A stretch of 64,000 bases of DNA. Origin: Streptomyces sp. S3(2020). GTDB lineage: Bacteria > Actinomycetota > Actinomycetes > Streptomycetales > Streptomycetaceae. The DNA lies in contig NZ_JABERD010000010.1 in the NCBI RefSeq assembly GCF_013044505.1, positions 1 through 64,000 on the forward strand, written 5' to 3'. A program made the position numbers and the translations under genes. The notes under the pieces were generated by a model, which was not told where the DNA came from, did no database searches, and saw only the letters and a list, made by a program, of their open reading frames with translations. Position 1 is the first letter of the stretch; each line of letters starts with the position of its first letter. Positions 1 through 10,658 of this stretch are shown here, in pieces.

Positions 1-1
1 G

Positions 2-172
<171 letters not shown>

Positions 173-836
173 TCCTCGCCGCCGACCGGGCCACAGACCG
201 GCACGGGCAGCGCCCGTGAACTCGGCCCGTACCCGGTGCCGTACGCCCCCCTCGACGTCCGAGCCCCGGACTCCTCCGACCGGCCGCGCCGCGCAACGGC
301 CCGGTCCGGGCGGCCAGGTCCGGATCGGCACGCGCGAGCCACCACTCCTCGACCAGCCCCCGGCGGGTCCCGCCCTCGCGACCTCACTCCTTGTCACGGG
401 CGACCGGGTCACGGGCGTACGACTGTGCCGCGCCGCAGTCGCCAGGGACTCCGAACTCCACTCGGACACCACGGTGTTGTGCGCCGACGTCCCGCGCATC
501 CTTCGACTGCTGTACTCCTCCGGCATCCGCCCCGGGCTCTGGCCCGCCGGCTCAACGCCCACGCCTTCGTCACCGCCAGGGTCCTGCTCGACCCGGACCG
601 CTTCGGCCTCACCCTCGCGAGGCGCGCGACACCAAGGCCGTGCGGGCTTCCTGGCGGAGGCGGGTGCGGACCTCCTGGTCGCGGGCCTGCCCATGCGGAC
701 GACGTACGGCACACGTCCGCCGCTCTTCGTCGACGCCGCCTGCATGAGCCGGATGGCGGACCCCGCGCACGCCGTGGGCGAGGCGGTGCCCCGGCACGGG
801 GTGCGGCTCGCCTTCCAGGGCGCCCAGCATGGGCGG
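173..836 (+). pseudogene. Degenerate coding remnant, possibly sugar-phosphate isomerase-like
   Basis: No convincing intact gene fills this 660-base stretch. Coding-like peptide patches switch frame: a patch near 555-610 (LNAHAFVTARVLLDPDRFGL) is in frame 2, while 640-836 (FLAEAGADLLVAG, then EAVPRHGVRLAFQ) is in frame 3. The latter resembles the middle of xylose-isomerase-like TIM-barrel proteins, where a strand ending in LVxxG is followed by a helix and a ...HGVRLAxH strand. I read it as a decayed gene with at least one frameshift and loss of most of its length. This is inference from short patches only; it may also simply be non-coding DNA upstream of the VOC gene. Confidence 0.3.
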
Positions 837-1208
837 ATGTCCCTGGACCTCTTCGCAGGCATTCCCGTGAGCGACCACCAGGCGGCCCTTGCCTGGTACG
901 AACGGCTCTTCGGAACCCCGTCGGCGTTCTTCCCGAACGACACGGAAGCCGTCTGGGAGCCGGCCGAGCACCGGTACGTCTACATCGAGCACCTCCCCGC
1001 CCGCGCCGGCAACACCCTCCACACCCTCTTCGTCGACGACCTCGACACCCGCGTCGCCGCCATCGCCGACCGGGGCTTGAAACCCGCGAGCCGCGCGACC
1101 TACTCGAACGGCGTCCGCAAGATCACCTACCGCGACCCGGACGGCAACGAGATCGGGTTGGGAGGCGGTCCCGCGTCGACGTGGTGCGCGGGTAAGAGCT
1201 CTACGTGA
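837..1208 (+). CDS. VOC (glyoxalase/bleomycin-resistance fold) family protein
   Basis: The 123-residue product starts MSLDLFAGIPVSDHQAALAWYERLFG, the standard first beta-alpha unit of vicinal-oxygen-chelate proteins, and ends with YRDPDGNEIGLGG, the conserved last strand. These are usually small dimeric metal-dependent lyases, dioxygenases or antibiotic-binding proteins; nothing here fixes the ligand. The reading frame stays open upstream to 216, but that part looks like unrelated decayed sequence, and no clear ribosome-binding site precedes the ATG at 837. The gene could therefore be poorly expressed or itself a remnant fused to older sequence. The C-terminal tail after GLGGG is low-information. 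Confidence 0.6.
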   Translation: MSLDLFAGIPVSDHQAALAWYERLFGTPSAFFPNDTEAVWEPAEHRYVYIEHLPARAGNTLHTLFVDDLDTRVAAIADRGLKPASRATYSNGVRKITYRDPDGNEIGLGGGPASTWCAGKSST

Positions 1209-1352
1209 ACCCCCAGCGGGCCCTGCCGCCCTTCTGGATCTTGTGTGTAGCGTCCAGCCTTGTGTCGAGCGGTGGTTGTCCAACTGCCGTTCTACGCGCG
1301 CAGATTCGGCGCCCGCACCGCCTCCCGCCCCCCACCCATGGAGGTTCACCGA

Positions 1353-2291
1353 ATGCTAGGCCTCGCCAAGTCCCCCCGTGGATTCATCACCGCCGTCACT
1401 GTGTTCGGCCTGCTCACCACCGGTGCCGCGGTCCAGGCCGCCACCGCCGGCCCGGCGGCGGCGGCCACCACGCACCGCGTCCTGTTCGACAACGCGCACG
1501 CCGAGACGGCCGGCAACGCCGACTGGATCATCTCCACCAGCCAGCCCGACCCGCTGGGCCAGGACTCCTCGCCCTCCGACGAGACGGACTGGACGGGCGC
1601 GCTGTCCTCCTGGGGTGTGGCGCTTCAGCAGACCGGCGATTACAGCCTGAAGACGCTTCCGTCGGGCAGCAGCCTCACCTACGGCGGGTCCGGCGCACAG
1701 GACCTGTCGAACTTCGACACGCTGGTCCTGCCGGAGCCCAACACGCTGTTCACGACCGCCGAGAAGACGGCGATCATGACCTTCGTGAAGAACGGCGGCG
1801 GTCTCTTCATGATCTCCGACCACACCGGCGCCGACCGCAACAACGACGGCGAGGACGCGGTCGAGATCCTCAACGACCTGATGACCGACAACAGCGTCGA
1901 CTCCACCGACCCGTTCGGCTTCTCCATCGACTCGCTCAGCATCAGCTCCGGCTACCCGGCGGCGATCAGCGACAGCTCGAACCCGGTACTGCACGGATCC
2001 TTCGGCACCGTCACCAAGAGCCTCATCGCCAGCGGCACGACGGCCACCCTCAAGCCCGCGGACAACTCGGCCGTGAAGGGGCTTCTCTACCGCAGTGGTT
2101 ACTCCGGCAACACCGGGGCCTTCTTCGCCACCAGCACCTTCGGCAGCGGAAAGATCGCCTTCTGGGGCGACAGCTCCCCGATCGACGACGGCACCGGCCA
2201 GTCCGGCAACACGCTCTACGACGGCTGGAACGACACCGGTGCCACCAACGCGGCACTCGCGCTGAACGCCACCGAGTGGCTGTCCTCGTGA
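1353..2291 (+). CDS. Secreted GATase1-like/DUF4350-like protein of unknown function
   Basis: Start chosen at ATG 1353 because GGAGG lies at 1340-1344; an in-frame start at 1260 would add about 31 residues that look non-coding. The 312-residue product has a Sec signal peptide (basic SPRG, hydrophobic FITAVTVFGLLTTGAAVQA, cleavage after about AAA). The mature part begins with VLFDNAHAETAGNADW and has a repeated pattern of short strands and helices (FDTLVLPEPN, FVKNGGGLFMISDH, GKIAFWGDSSPIDD) resembling ThuA/DUF4350-type GATase1-like folds that lack the catalytic cysteine. Exported and probably extracellular. Function is unknown. The gene is monocistronic and ends at a strong hairpin. Confidence 0.75.
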   Translation: MLGLAKSPRGFITAVTVFGLLTTGAAVQAATAGPAAAATTHRVLFDNAHAETAGNADWIISTSQPDPLGQDSSPSDETDWTGALSSWGVALQQTGDYSLKTLPSGSSLTYGGSGAQDLSNFDTLVLPEPNTLFTTAEKTAIMTFVKNGGGLFMISDHTGADRNNDGEDAVEILNDLMTDNSVDSTDPFGFSIDSLSISSGYPAAISDSSNPVLHGSFGTVTKSLIASGTTATLKPADNSAVKGLLYRSGYSGNTGAFFATSTFGSGKIAFWGDSSPIDDGTGQSGNTLYDGWNDTGATNAALALNATEWLSS

Positions 2292-2319
2292 CACCGACCC
2301 GCTGAGCCCGCACAAGGGG

Positions 2320-2366
2320 GATGGCGGGTGCGGTCCCGGAGGCCTTCCGGGACCGCACCCGCCATC
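2320..2366. terminator. Bidirectional hairpin terminator
   Basis: A perfect 20-bp inverted repeat (2320-2339 and 2347-2366) with a 7-base loop lies between two convergent genes, the secreted protein ending at 2291 and the carbonic anhydrase ending at 2375. No T-tract follows, as is usual in actinomycetes. Confidence 0.85.
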
Positions 2367-2374
2367 GACCTGGT

Positions 2375-3100
2375 TCAGGAGAGGCGGTGCACGAGCTGGG
2401 TGGTCAGCTCGTAACGGGCCCCTACGACGGCCAGTTCACCGGCGGTCACCTTCGCGGCGAGGTCGGGCTCCGCGGCGATGCGGGAGCGGATGGCCCGGAC
2501 GTTGGCGTCGATGGTCGCGTCGACGCGGGCGGCGCCTTCCTTGGTGCGGTCTATGTTCGGGCGTATCTGGTCGGCCAGGTACTGGATGTGGGCGGGCAGT
2601 TGCGCGCCGGAGATGTCGGTCTCGACGGCGGCCTTCACGGCGCCGCAGGACTGGTGTCCAAGGACCAGCACCAGCGGGATGTCGAGTTCGAGCACTCCGT
2701 ACGCGACACTGCCGAGCACGGCCTCGTCCAGCACCTCGCCACCGCTGCGCACCGTCATCAGATCGCCGAGCCCCTGGTCGAAGACGAGCTCCGGGGGCAC
2801 CCGGGAGTCGATGCAGCCGAGGACGAGGGCGAAGGGATGCTGACCGGTCGTCAGGGCCTGGCGGACGGCGGGTGATTCGTCGGGGTGCCGCTCGCGGTAG
2901 GTGCGCCAGCGCAGATTGCCCGCCGCCAGTTCCCGCAGCGCCTCGTCGGGGGTGCCGGGCCGAGGACGCGTGGTGGTGGGGGTCGCGGAGGCGGGGGTCG
3001 CACCGAGGGCGAGGCCCGTGCCGAGGGCCGCGGCACCGGTGAGCCCGGCGCGCAGGAGTGCGCGGCGCCCGGCTCTGTGGGGAGTGTCTTGAGAGTTCAC
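2375..3100 (-). CDS. Beta-class carbonic anhydrase, Tat-exported
   Basis: The product carries the beta-carbonic-anhydrase zinc site: GCIDSR (Cys plus the Asp-Arg dyad) and GHQSCGA (His and Cys). It should interconvert CO2 and bicarbonate. A twin-arginine signal (RRALLRAGLTGAAALGTGLALG, then ATPASA) precedes the enzyme domain, so it is exported folded with its zinc, which is unusual for the class but recurrent in streptomycetes. The GTG at 3100 places the RR 11-12 residues from the N-terminus. An in-frame ATG at 3148 would give a longer N-region and cannot be excluded, as neither has a strong ribosome site. It is monocistronic and converges on the preceding gene. Confidence 0.9.
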   Translation of the reverse strand: MNSQDTPHRAGRRALLRAGLTGAAALGTGLALGATPASATPTTTRPRPGTPDEALRELAAGNLRWRTYRERHPDESPAVRQALTTGQHPFALVLGCIDSRVPPELVFDQGLGDLMTVRSGGEVLDEAVLGSVAYGVLELDIPLVLVLGHQSCGAVKAAVETDISGAQLPAHIQYLADQIRPNIDRTKEGAARVDATIDANVRAIRSRIAAEPDLAAKVTAGELAVVGARYELTTQLVHRLS

Positions 3101-3390
3101 GGGGACGAACGTATGACCGAGTTCGGCGCCGGTCCGTCGCGTTGCCAAAGCATGGCGAAGCGTGGGGAAAGCGTGACGTGATCTTGGGTGGATCTTGGTC
3201 GTCCCGGGTGCCGTCCTTGGTGGGGCGGCCTCCGCAACTGCCTTGCTGTGTACTGCATTTGAGACAACCTGGCGGGAGAGAAGGTTCAGACCTAATCCCT
3301 GGGGAGGCCTTTCCGCAGGCTGTGTGGGAGTCGTCGCGGACGCCGGAGCGTGTGAATGAGTCAGGGCGGTAATCGGCCTTGTTCATCCCG

Positions 3391-3420
3391 TTGATAGTTC
3401 AACGTGCGCGCTGCGAGAAT
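3391..3420 (+). promoter_or_regulatory. Possible promoter of the DUF485-symporter operon within a 440-base intergenic region
   Basis: The non-coding stretch 3101-3544 separates the carbonic anhydrase from the DUF485 gene. TTGATA at 3391-3396 and GAGAAT at 3415-3420 are spaced by 18 bases, a plausible housekeeping promoter. A small palindrome, GTTGATAGTTCAAC at 3390-3403, overlaps the -35 and could be an operator. Nothing else in the gap is recognisable. Confidence 0.35.
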
Positions 3421-3544
3421 CCCCGTCCCGACCTCGATGTGACATTTCGCGGCACGCGAATTCCTGATTCACAAATCCCCCACTAAGTCCGCACAGAGCG
3501 AGGCTCTTTCCTGCCTCCGCGCAAAGCGGCGAAGAAGGTGCATC

Positions 3545-3889
3545 GTGTCACGGCACTCCATGCCGTTCGGCGTTCCGCCGCAGTACTCCGAAACTCCCCA
3601 CGAATCCACGGAGCGGTCATCGGCGGCGTATCCCGCCGACCTGGCAGCCCGCCGCGCCCACCGGCGGTTCGGAGTGCGTGCCACGGCCGTCGCCGTCGGC
3701 GGATTCCTCGGGTACGTCCTGCTGTCCAGCTTCGTTCCGGCGCTGATGAATCGCACCCTCGGCGGCCACCTCACCCTGGGACTGGCTCTGGGACTCGGGC
3801 AGTTCGTGCTGATGGGCGTCATCGTCCGGCGCTACCTCGTGCACCAGCGCGCCCAAGTGACCGGTGAGGGAGGCCGCCGCCGATGGTGA
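3545..3889 (+). CDS. DUF485 membrane protein, partner of the symporter
   Basis: The 114-residue product starts at GTG 3545, with AAGAAGG about 7 bases upstream. It has a charged cytosolic N-terminus followed by two membrane segments (about residues 46-68 and 75-97), the layout of DUF485/YjcH proteins. In many bacteria this small protein is encoded immediately before the ActP-type acetate symporter, as here, and the pair is co-transcribed. The stop overlaps the start of the symporter by 7 bases, which indicates translational coupling. Its biochemical role is not established; it is presumed to assist or stabilise the carrier. Confidence 0.85.
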   Translation: MSRHSMPFGVPPQYSETPHESTERSSAAYPADLAARRAHRRFGVRATAVAVGGFLGYVLLSSFVPALMNRTLGGHLTLGLALGLGQFVLMGVIVRRYLVHQRAQVTGEGGRRRW

Positions 3890-5490
3890 CGACCGGTGCC
3901 GCGGTCGTGGACCGCTTCAGCCTGCAACTGACGCTGGTGCTCTTCCTGTCCGTGGTCGTGGTCACCCTCTTCACCGCGTTGCTGACCGCACCGCAGGGCG
4001 ACGAGATCAGCGAGTTCTATCTCGGCAACCGCCTGATGTCCCCGCTGCGCAACGGGCTGGCCATGTGCGGCGACTACCTGTCCGCCGCGACCCTGCTGGG
4101 CAGCACCGGCCTGGTCGCCCTGACCGGCTACGACGGACTGCTGTACCTGTGCGGCACCGCCGTCGCCTGGATGATGGTCCTGCTGATCATCGCCGAACCC
4201 CTGCGCAACGCCGGCCGGTTCACCCTGGGCGACACCCTGGCGTACCGCCTGCCCCGCATGCAGCGGCCGGTGCGCCTCGCCCTGGCCGTGTGCACCCTCG
4301 CCATCGCCACCCTCTACCTGGTCGCCCAACTCGTCGGCAGCGTCGCCCTGCTGACCCAGTTCACCGGCGAGCCCAGCGCCACCACCCGCACCCTGTGCGT
4401 GGTCGTCATCGGCACCATCGTCATCGTGTACGCCGCCATCGGCGGCATGCCCGGCGCCACCTTCATCCAGGTCGTCAAGGCCGTGATGCTGATCTGCGGG
4501 GTCACCGTGACCGCCGTGATGGTGCTGCACCGCTTCGACTGGAACTTTGACGCGCTGCTGGCCGCCGCCGCGGACAACAGCGGTCAGGGGCAGCGGTTCC
4601 TTGAACCCGGGCTGCGCTACGGCGGCAGCACCACCAGCAAACTCGACTTCTTCAGCCTCCAGTTGGCCATCGTGCTCGGCCTCGCCGCGCTGCCGCACGT
4701 GATGATGCGGCTCCTCGCCCCCAAGCAGGTCGGCGTCCTGCGCTCCTCGGTGGTGTGGGCCATGGGCCTGGTCAGCCTCGTCTGCCTGGCCGCGGGCATC
4801 CTGGGCCTGGGCGCCACGGCCGTCGTGGGACGCGACACCATCGCGCGGACCGACCGCAAGGGCGACGCCGCCGTGCTGCTGCTGGCCCAGGACCTCGGCG
4901 GCGGCATCCTGACCGCCCTGCTGTCCTGTCTGGCCTTCGTCACCCTCCTGGCCGTCGCCGCGGGCCTCACCCTGGCCGCGGCCTCCTCCCTCGCCCACGA
5001 CCTCTACGGCGAGGTGATCCGCAAGGGCAGGGCGAAGGAGACCGAGGAACTGGCCGTGGCCCGTCTCGCGGCGGCCGTCATCGGGATCCTCGGCATGCTC
5101 CTCGCGCTGATCTCCTGGGGCGCGAACACGGCGACACTGGCATTCCTCGCCTTCGCGATCGCCGCCTCCGCTCTCCTGCCGACACTCGTCTACACCCTGT
5201 TCTGGCGGCGGTTCACGGCACAGGGCGCTCTGCTCAGCCTCTGCGGCGGACTGCTGAGCTCCGTCCTGCTCGTGGTGTTCTCGCCGGTGGTTTCCGGCAC
5301 TCCCTCCTCGCTCTACCCGTCCGCCGATTTCGCCCTGTTTCCGCTCCAGAATCCCGGCATTGTCTCCATTCCGGCCGGATTCCTCCTCGGTTGGCTGGGC
5401 TCGCTGCTGAGCAGGCCGCAATCACCCGAAAGCTACGAGGACTTCGAGGTGCGCACCCTCGTCGGAGCGGACCAGCACCGAACGGGATGA
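3883..5490 (+). CDS. Sodium:solute symporter, ActP/MctC-type monocarboxylate (acetate) permease
   Basis: The 535-residue polytopic protein belongs to the SSS family. It shows the ActP hallmarks: the SEFYLGNRLMSPLRNGLAMCGDYLSAATLLG region after the first helix (Asp/Asn and SAATLLG cation-site neighbourhood), LPHVMMRLLAP in the middle, and about 13 hydrophobic segments. ActP and MctC carry acetate, pyruvate or propionate with sodium or protons. The upstream overlapping DUF485 gene is the usual partner, supporting this subfamily over proline or pantothenate carriers. The C-terminal tail is cytosolic and acidic. Exact substrate is inferred from family and context. Confidence 0.85.
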   Translation: MVTTGAAVVDRFSLQLTLVLFLSVVVVTLFTALLTAPQGDEISEFYLGNRLMSPLRNGLAMCGDYLSAATLLGSTGLVALTGYDGLLYLCGTAVAWMMVLLIIAEPLRNAGRFTLGDTLAYRLPRMQRPVRLALAVCTLAIATLYLVAQLVGSVALLTQFTGEPSATTRTLCVVVIGTIVIVYAAIGGMPGATFIQVVKAVMLICGVTVTAVMVLHRFDWNFDALLAAAADNSGQGQRFLEPGLRYGGSTTSKLDFFSLQLAIVLGLAALPHVMMRLLAPKQVGVLRSSVVWAMGLVSLVCLAAGILGLGATAVVGRDTIARTDRKGDAAVLLLAQDLGGGILTALLSCLAFVTLLAVAAGLTLAAASSLAHDLYGEVIRKGRAKETEELAVARLAAAVIGILGMLLALISWGANTATLAFLAFAIAASALLPTLVYTLFWRRFTAQGALLSLCGGLLSSVLLVVFSPVVSGTPSSLYPSADFALFPLQNPGIVSIPAGFLLGWLGSLLSRPQSPESYEDFEVRTLVGADQHRTG

Positions 5491-5572
5491 TGACATGGGG
5501 AATTTGTGGAGTTTTTGTTCATCGTTGGTCAGGGCTTGCGGCGACAACTCCCGTGCAGTAACTAGGTGAATC

Positions 5573-6232
5573 ATGAAATTGTTCAGCCGTGACACCTCGT
5601 TCCGCCGCACGGAACACACCGTCACACCCCAGCCCCCCACGATGTCACCGGCTGTCGGCACCGCGTTCCTTCCGGACCCGGCGCTCGCGCCCCTGACCGG
5701 CGAATGGGTCATCGACCCCGCCCACAGCAGGATCGGCTTCTCCGTACGGCACGCGATGGTCACCACGGTCCGCGGAGCCTTCGCGGAGTACCAGAGCCGC
5801 CTGTACTTCGACGGCCGCGATCCGTCCCGCTCGCTGGCGGAGATCGTGCTGTCGACCGGCAGCGTCGACACCGGCGTGGAACAGCGCGACGCCCACCTCG
5901 TGGGCCGTGACTTCCTCGACGCGCGGAACTACCCACGCATGCGCTTCGCGAGCACCGCCGTGGAGATGGTCGGCAACGATGTCTACCGCATGACCGGCGA
6001 CCTCACCATCAAGGCCACCACCCGCCCCGTGGTCCTGGAGCTCACCTACATAGGCCATGTCACCGACCCCTTCGGCTACCAGCGGGCCGGCTTCGACGGC
6101 ACCACCACCATCAACCGCTCCGAATGGGGCCTGAACTACAACTCCAAACTGGCCGAGGGCGGCGCAATGGTGAGCGAGAAGGTCCGCCTCCAGTTCGACA
6201 TCGCGGCCATCCGTACCGCACCTGTCGGCTGA
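5573..6232 (+). CDS. YceI-family lipid-binding protein
   Basis: The product (219 residues) contains the YceI signature: GEWVIDPAHSRIGFSVRHAMVTTVRGAF, followed by RDFLDARNYPRMRFAS and a final strand ending FDIAAI. YceI proteins are lipocalin-like barrels that bind isoprenoid-type lipids. No signal peptide is visible; the first 40 residues are polar and probably disordered, so the protein is likely cytoplasmic, as are many actinobacterial members. It follows the symporter after an 82-base gap and may have its own promoter. Start at ATG 5573; an internal ATG at 5642 is possible. Confidence 0.9.
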   Translation: MKLFSRDTSFRRTEHTVTPQPPTMSPAVGTAFLPDPALAPLTGEWVIDPAHSRIGFSVRHAMVTTVRGAFAEYQSRLYFDGRDPSRSLAEIVLSTGSVDTGVEQRDAHLVGRDFLDARNYPRMRFASTAVEMVGNDVYRMTGDLTIKATTRPVVLELTYIGHVTDPFGYQRAGFDGTTTINRSEWGLNYNSKLAEGGAMVSEKVRLQFDIAAIRTAPVG

Positions 6233-6257
6233 CCCCTCTCGGCTGAACTCTCCCGGC

Positions 6258-7238
6258 TCAGCGGGGGATCGTGACCAGCACACGGCCGCGGCCCCCGGCG
6301 TCGACCCGGTCGTGGGCCTCGGCGATCTCCGCCAGCGGAACGAGCTCGGCGACGGCGACGCGCAGGGCACCGACGGCGGCAGCGGCCGTGAGGTCGCGCG
6401 CCGCCTGACGCCTGGCCTCGGCCGGGAAGTCGTCGCTGCCGACGAGCCGGAGCGTGACGTTGTTGAACAGCAGCGGCCAGAACGGGATGCCGGTCCGGTC
6501 GGCACCGGTGGCGTAGGCGGCGACGACCGCCTCGTTCGCGACCACGGCGTTGTCCAGGTCGGCGTTGTCGGACAGGGACACCTCCACGATCCGGTGCACA
6601 CCGCCGGGCGCGTACGCGCGGATCGTCGCGGCGGGGTCCGGGGAGTCCAGGGCGACGGCGTGCGCCACGACGTCCGGGTCGACGTGCTCCAGGTCCGCGC
6701 GGCGCCGCACGGAGGCGACGACGGTCGCCCCACCCCACCGGGCGAGCTGCGCGGCCAGCGAACCGACCCCGCCCAGCACACCGTGCACCAGCACGATCCG
6801 GCCGTCGACCGGCCCGTCCGCGAACACGGCACGGTGGGCGGTGATCCCCGGAATGCCCAGACTCGCCCCGAGCTCGTCGCCCAACTGGTCGGGCAGTCGC
6901 ACAGCCAGGTCCTCGGGTACGACCGTGTACTGCGCGGCGGTGCCGAACGCCCGATAGGACTGCGCCCCGTACACCCACACCCGCTGCCCGACGCGACGCG
7001 CGCTCACCCCGTCGCCGACCGCGTCGACGACGCCCGCGGCATCGCTGTGCGGGACCACCCGGGGGAAGGGCATCGACGAGCCGAGCCAGCCGCGCCGCTT
7101 CTTGGTGTCGCCGGGATTGACGCCCGACACGGTGACGCGCACCCGGACCTCGCCCGGGCCCGGCTCGGGATCGGGGAGCTCACCGACGCGCAGCACATCG
7201 GCTGCGGGGCCCTGCGTGTCGTACCAGGAAGCGAGCAT
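6258..7238 (-). CDS. NADPH:quinone oxidoreductase-type MDR dehydrogenase
   Basis: A 326-residue medium-chain dehydrogenase/reductase without the structural zinc cysteines. The N-terminal GroES-like part has PGEVRVRVTVSGVNPGDTKKR, and the nucleotide-binding motif is VHGVLGGVGSLAAQLARWGG at about residues 153-172. This is the quinone oxidoreductase (QOR/zeta-crystallin) branch, which reduces quinones or alpha,beta-unsaturated carbonyls with NADPH. It is transcribed toward the YceI gene with a 25-base gap at their 3' ends, and its 5' side faces the end of the molybdopterin oxidoreductase, so it may be the distal gene of that transcript (49-base gap). Physiological substrate unknown. Confidence 0.9.
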   Translation of the reverse strand: MLASWYDTQGPAADVLRVGELPDPEPGPGEVRVRVTVSGVNPGDTKKRRGWLGSSMPFPRVVPHSDAAGVVDAVGDGVSARRVGQRVWVYGAQSYRAFGTAAQYTVVPEDLAVRLPDQLGDELGASLGIPGITAHRAVFADGPVDGRIVLVHGVLGGVGSLAAQLARWGGATVVASVRRRADLEHVDPDVVAHAVALDSPDPAATIRAYAPGGVHRIVEVSLSDNADLDNAVVANEAVVAAYATGADRTGIPFWPLLFNNVTLRLVGSDDFPAEARRQAARDLTAAAAVGALRVAVAELVPLAEIAEAHDRVDAGGRGRVLVTIPR

Positions 7239-7287
7239 GGCGGACCTCCGGGGCCGGTCACCGTCGTGGAAGCGACTCGACCCGAGG

Positions 7288-9588
<2,301 letters not shown>

Positions 9589-9666
9589 CGAGCACCACGC
9601 CCTCTCCCCAGCCGTTCGCCCTTCACTCTTCGTCAGCACATCGGTCCAGGTCAAAGCGGTAGTTGT

Positions 9667-9678
9667 TATCGCGTGATA
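9667..9678. promoter_or_regulatory. Candidate LysR operator between divergent genes
   Basis: TATC-GCGT-GATA is a dyad lying between the molybdopterin oxidoreductase start (9588) and the LysR start (9744). It fits the short-dyad-with-spacer form of LysR sites, and the position between the divergent pair is the usual one for autoregulation plus activation. Binding is inferred only. Confidence 0.45.
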
Positions 9679-9743
9679 GGCCGCACCGATCACACCGAGC
9701 GGTCCGCGCCCCCGTTCGCGCGAGACCGGTGGATCATTGAGGG

Positions 9744-10658
9744 GTGCTGCTCCGTCAACTCGAGTACCTCGTCGCCCTCGCCCGGGTCCGTCACTTCGCG
9801 AAGGCGGCGCAGGCCTGCTACGTCTCCCAGCCGGCCCTGTCCGAGGGCATCCGGAAACTGGAGGAGGAGCTCGGCATCCCCCTGGTCCAGCGGGGACGCC
9901 GGTTCGACGGGCTCACCCCGGAGGGCGAGCGGGTCGTCCTGTGGGCCCAGCGGATCCTCGCCGACCGGGACGCCATGCAGAACGAGATCCAGGCGCTGCG
10001 GGTCGGCCTGAGCGGCCGGCTGCGGATCGGGACCGTGCCCACCGCCTCCACGGCGGTGGGGCTGCTGACCCAGCCGTTCTGCGCCGCCAATCCGCTGGCG
10101 ACCGTCCAGGTCTTCGCCGACCTGCGGGCCGAGGACATCGTGAACCGGCTGCGCGCGTACGAACTCGACGCCGCCGTGACCTACCAGAGCTCGGTCGCGG
10201 ACCACGACTTCAAGTTCGTCCCGCTGTACCGGGAACGCCACGTCCTCCTGATCCAGCGGTCCGGCCCCGACACCGGCCCCGCGGAGATCTCCTGGGAGGA
10301 GGCGGCCCAGTACCCCCTGTGCCTGCTGGACCCCATGATGCAAGGGCGTCAGGTCCTCGACGCGGTGTTCGCCGCCGTCGGCGTCTCCGTCACCCCACGC
10401 GTGGAGACCGACTCGATCGCCTCCCTGTTCGCCCAGGTCAGGGCCGGACAATGGGCGAGCATCGTCCCGTACGCCTGGCTCCACGTCTTCGGCGTCCCCA
10501 CCGGCATGCAAGCCGTCCCCCTGGTCCGCCCCGCCCGCTCCGAACAGATAGGCCTGGTCCTGCCGGCCCGCGAACCCGTCTCCGTCATCGGACAGGCCCT
10601 GATGGACGTGGTGACCCGATCAGACATCTCAACGACCCTGGAACGGCTCCCGGAGTAG
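9744..10658 (+). CDS. LysR-family transcriptional regulator
   Basis: The 304-residue protein starts at GTG 9744 (TTGAGGGGTG context). The N-terminal winged helix is clear: LRQLEYLVALARVRHFAKAAQACYVSQPALSEGIRKLEEELGIPLVQR at residues 3-50. It is followed by a periplasmic-binding-protein-like effector domain (RIGTVPTASTAVGLL onward). LysR genes next to FdhF/YdeP genes are a recurring pair, so the oxidoreductase is the probable target. The 3' end of this gene is itself the first partial copy of the tandem repeat that follows, so its last ten residues may have been replaced by repeat sequence. Confidence 0.9.
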   Translation: MLLRQLEYLVALARVRHFAKAAQACYVSQPALSEGIRKLEEELGIPLVQRGRRFDGLTPEGERVVLWAQRILADRDAMQNEIQALRVGLSGRLRIGTVPTASTAVGLLTQPFCAANPLATVQVFADLRAEDIVNRLRAYELDAAVTYQSSVADHDFKFVPLYRERHVLLIQRSGPDTGPAEISWEEAAQYPLCLLDPMMQGRQVLDAVFAAVGVSVTPRVETDSIASLFAQVRAGQWASIVPYAWLHVFGVPTGMQAVPLVRPARSEQIGLVLPAREPVSVIGQALMDVVTRSDISTTLERLPE

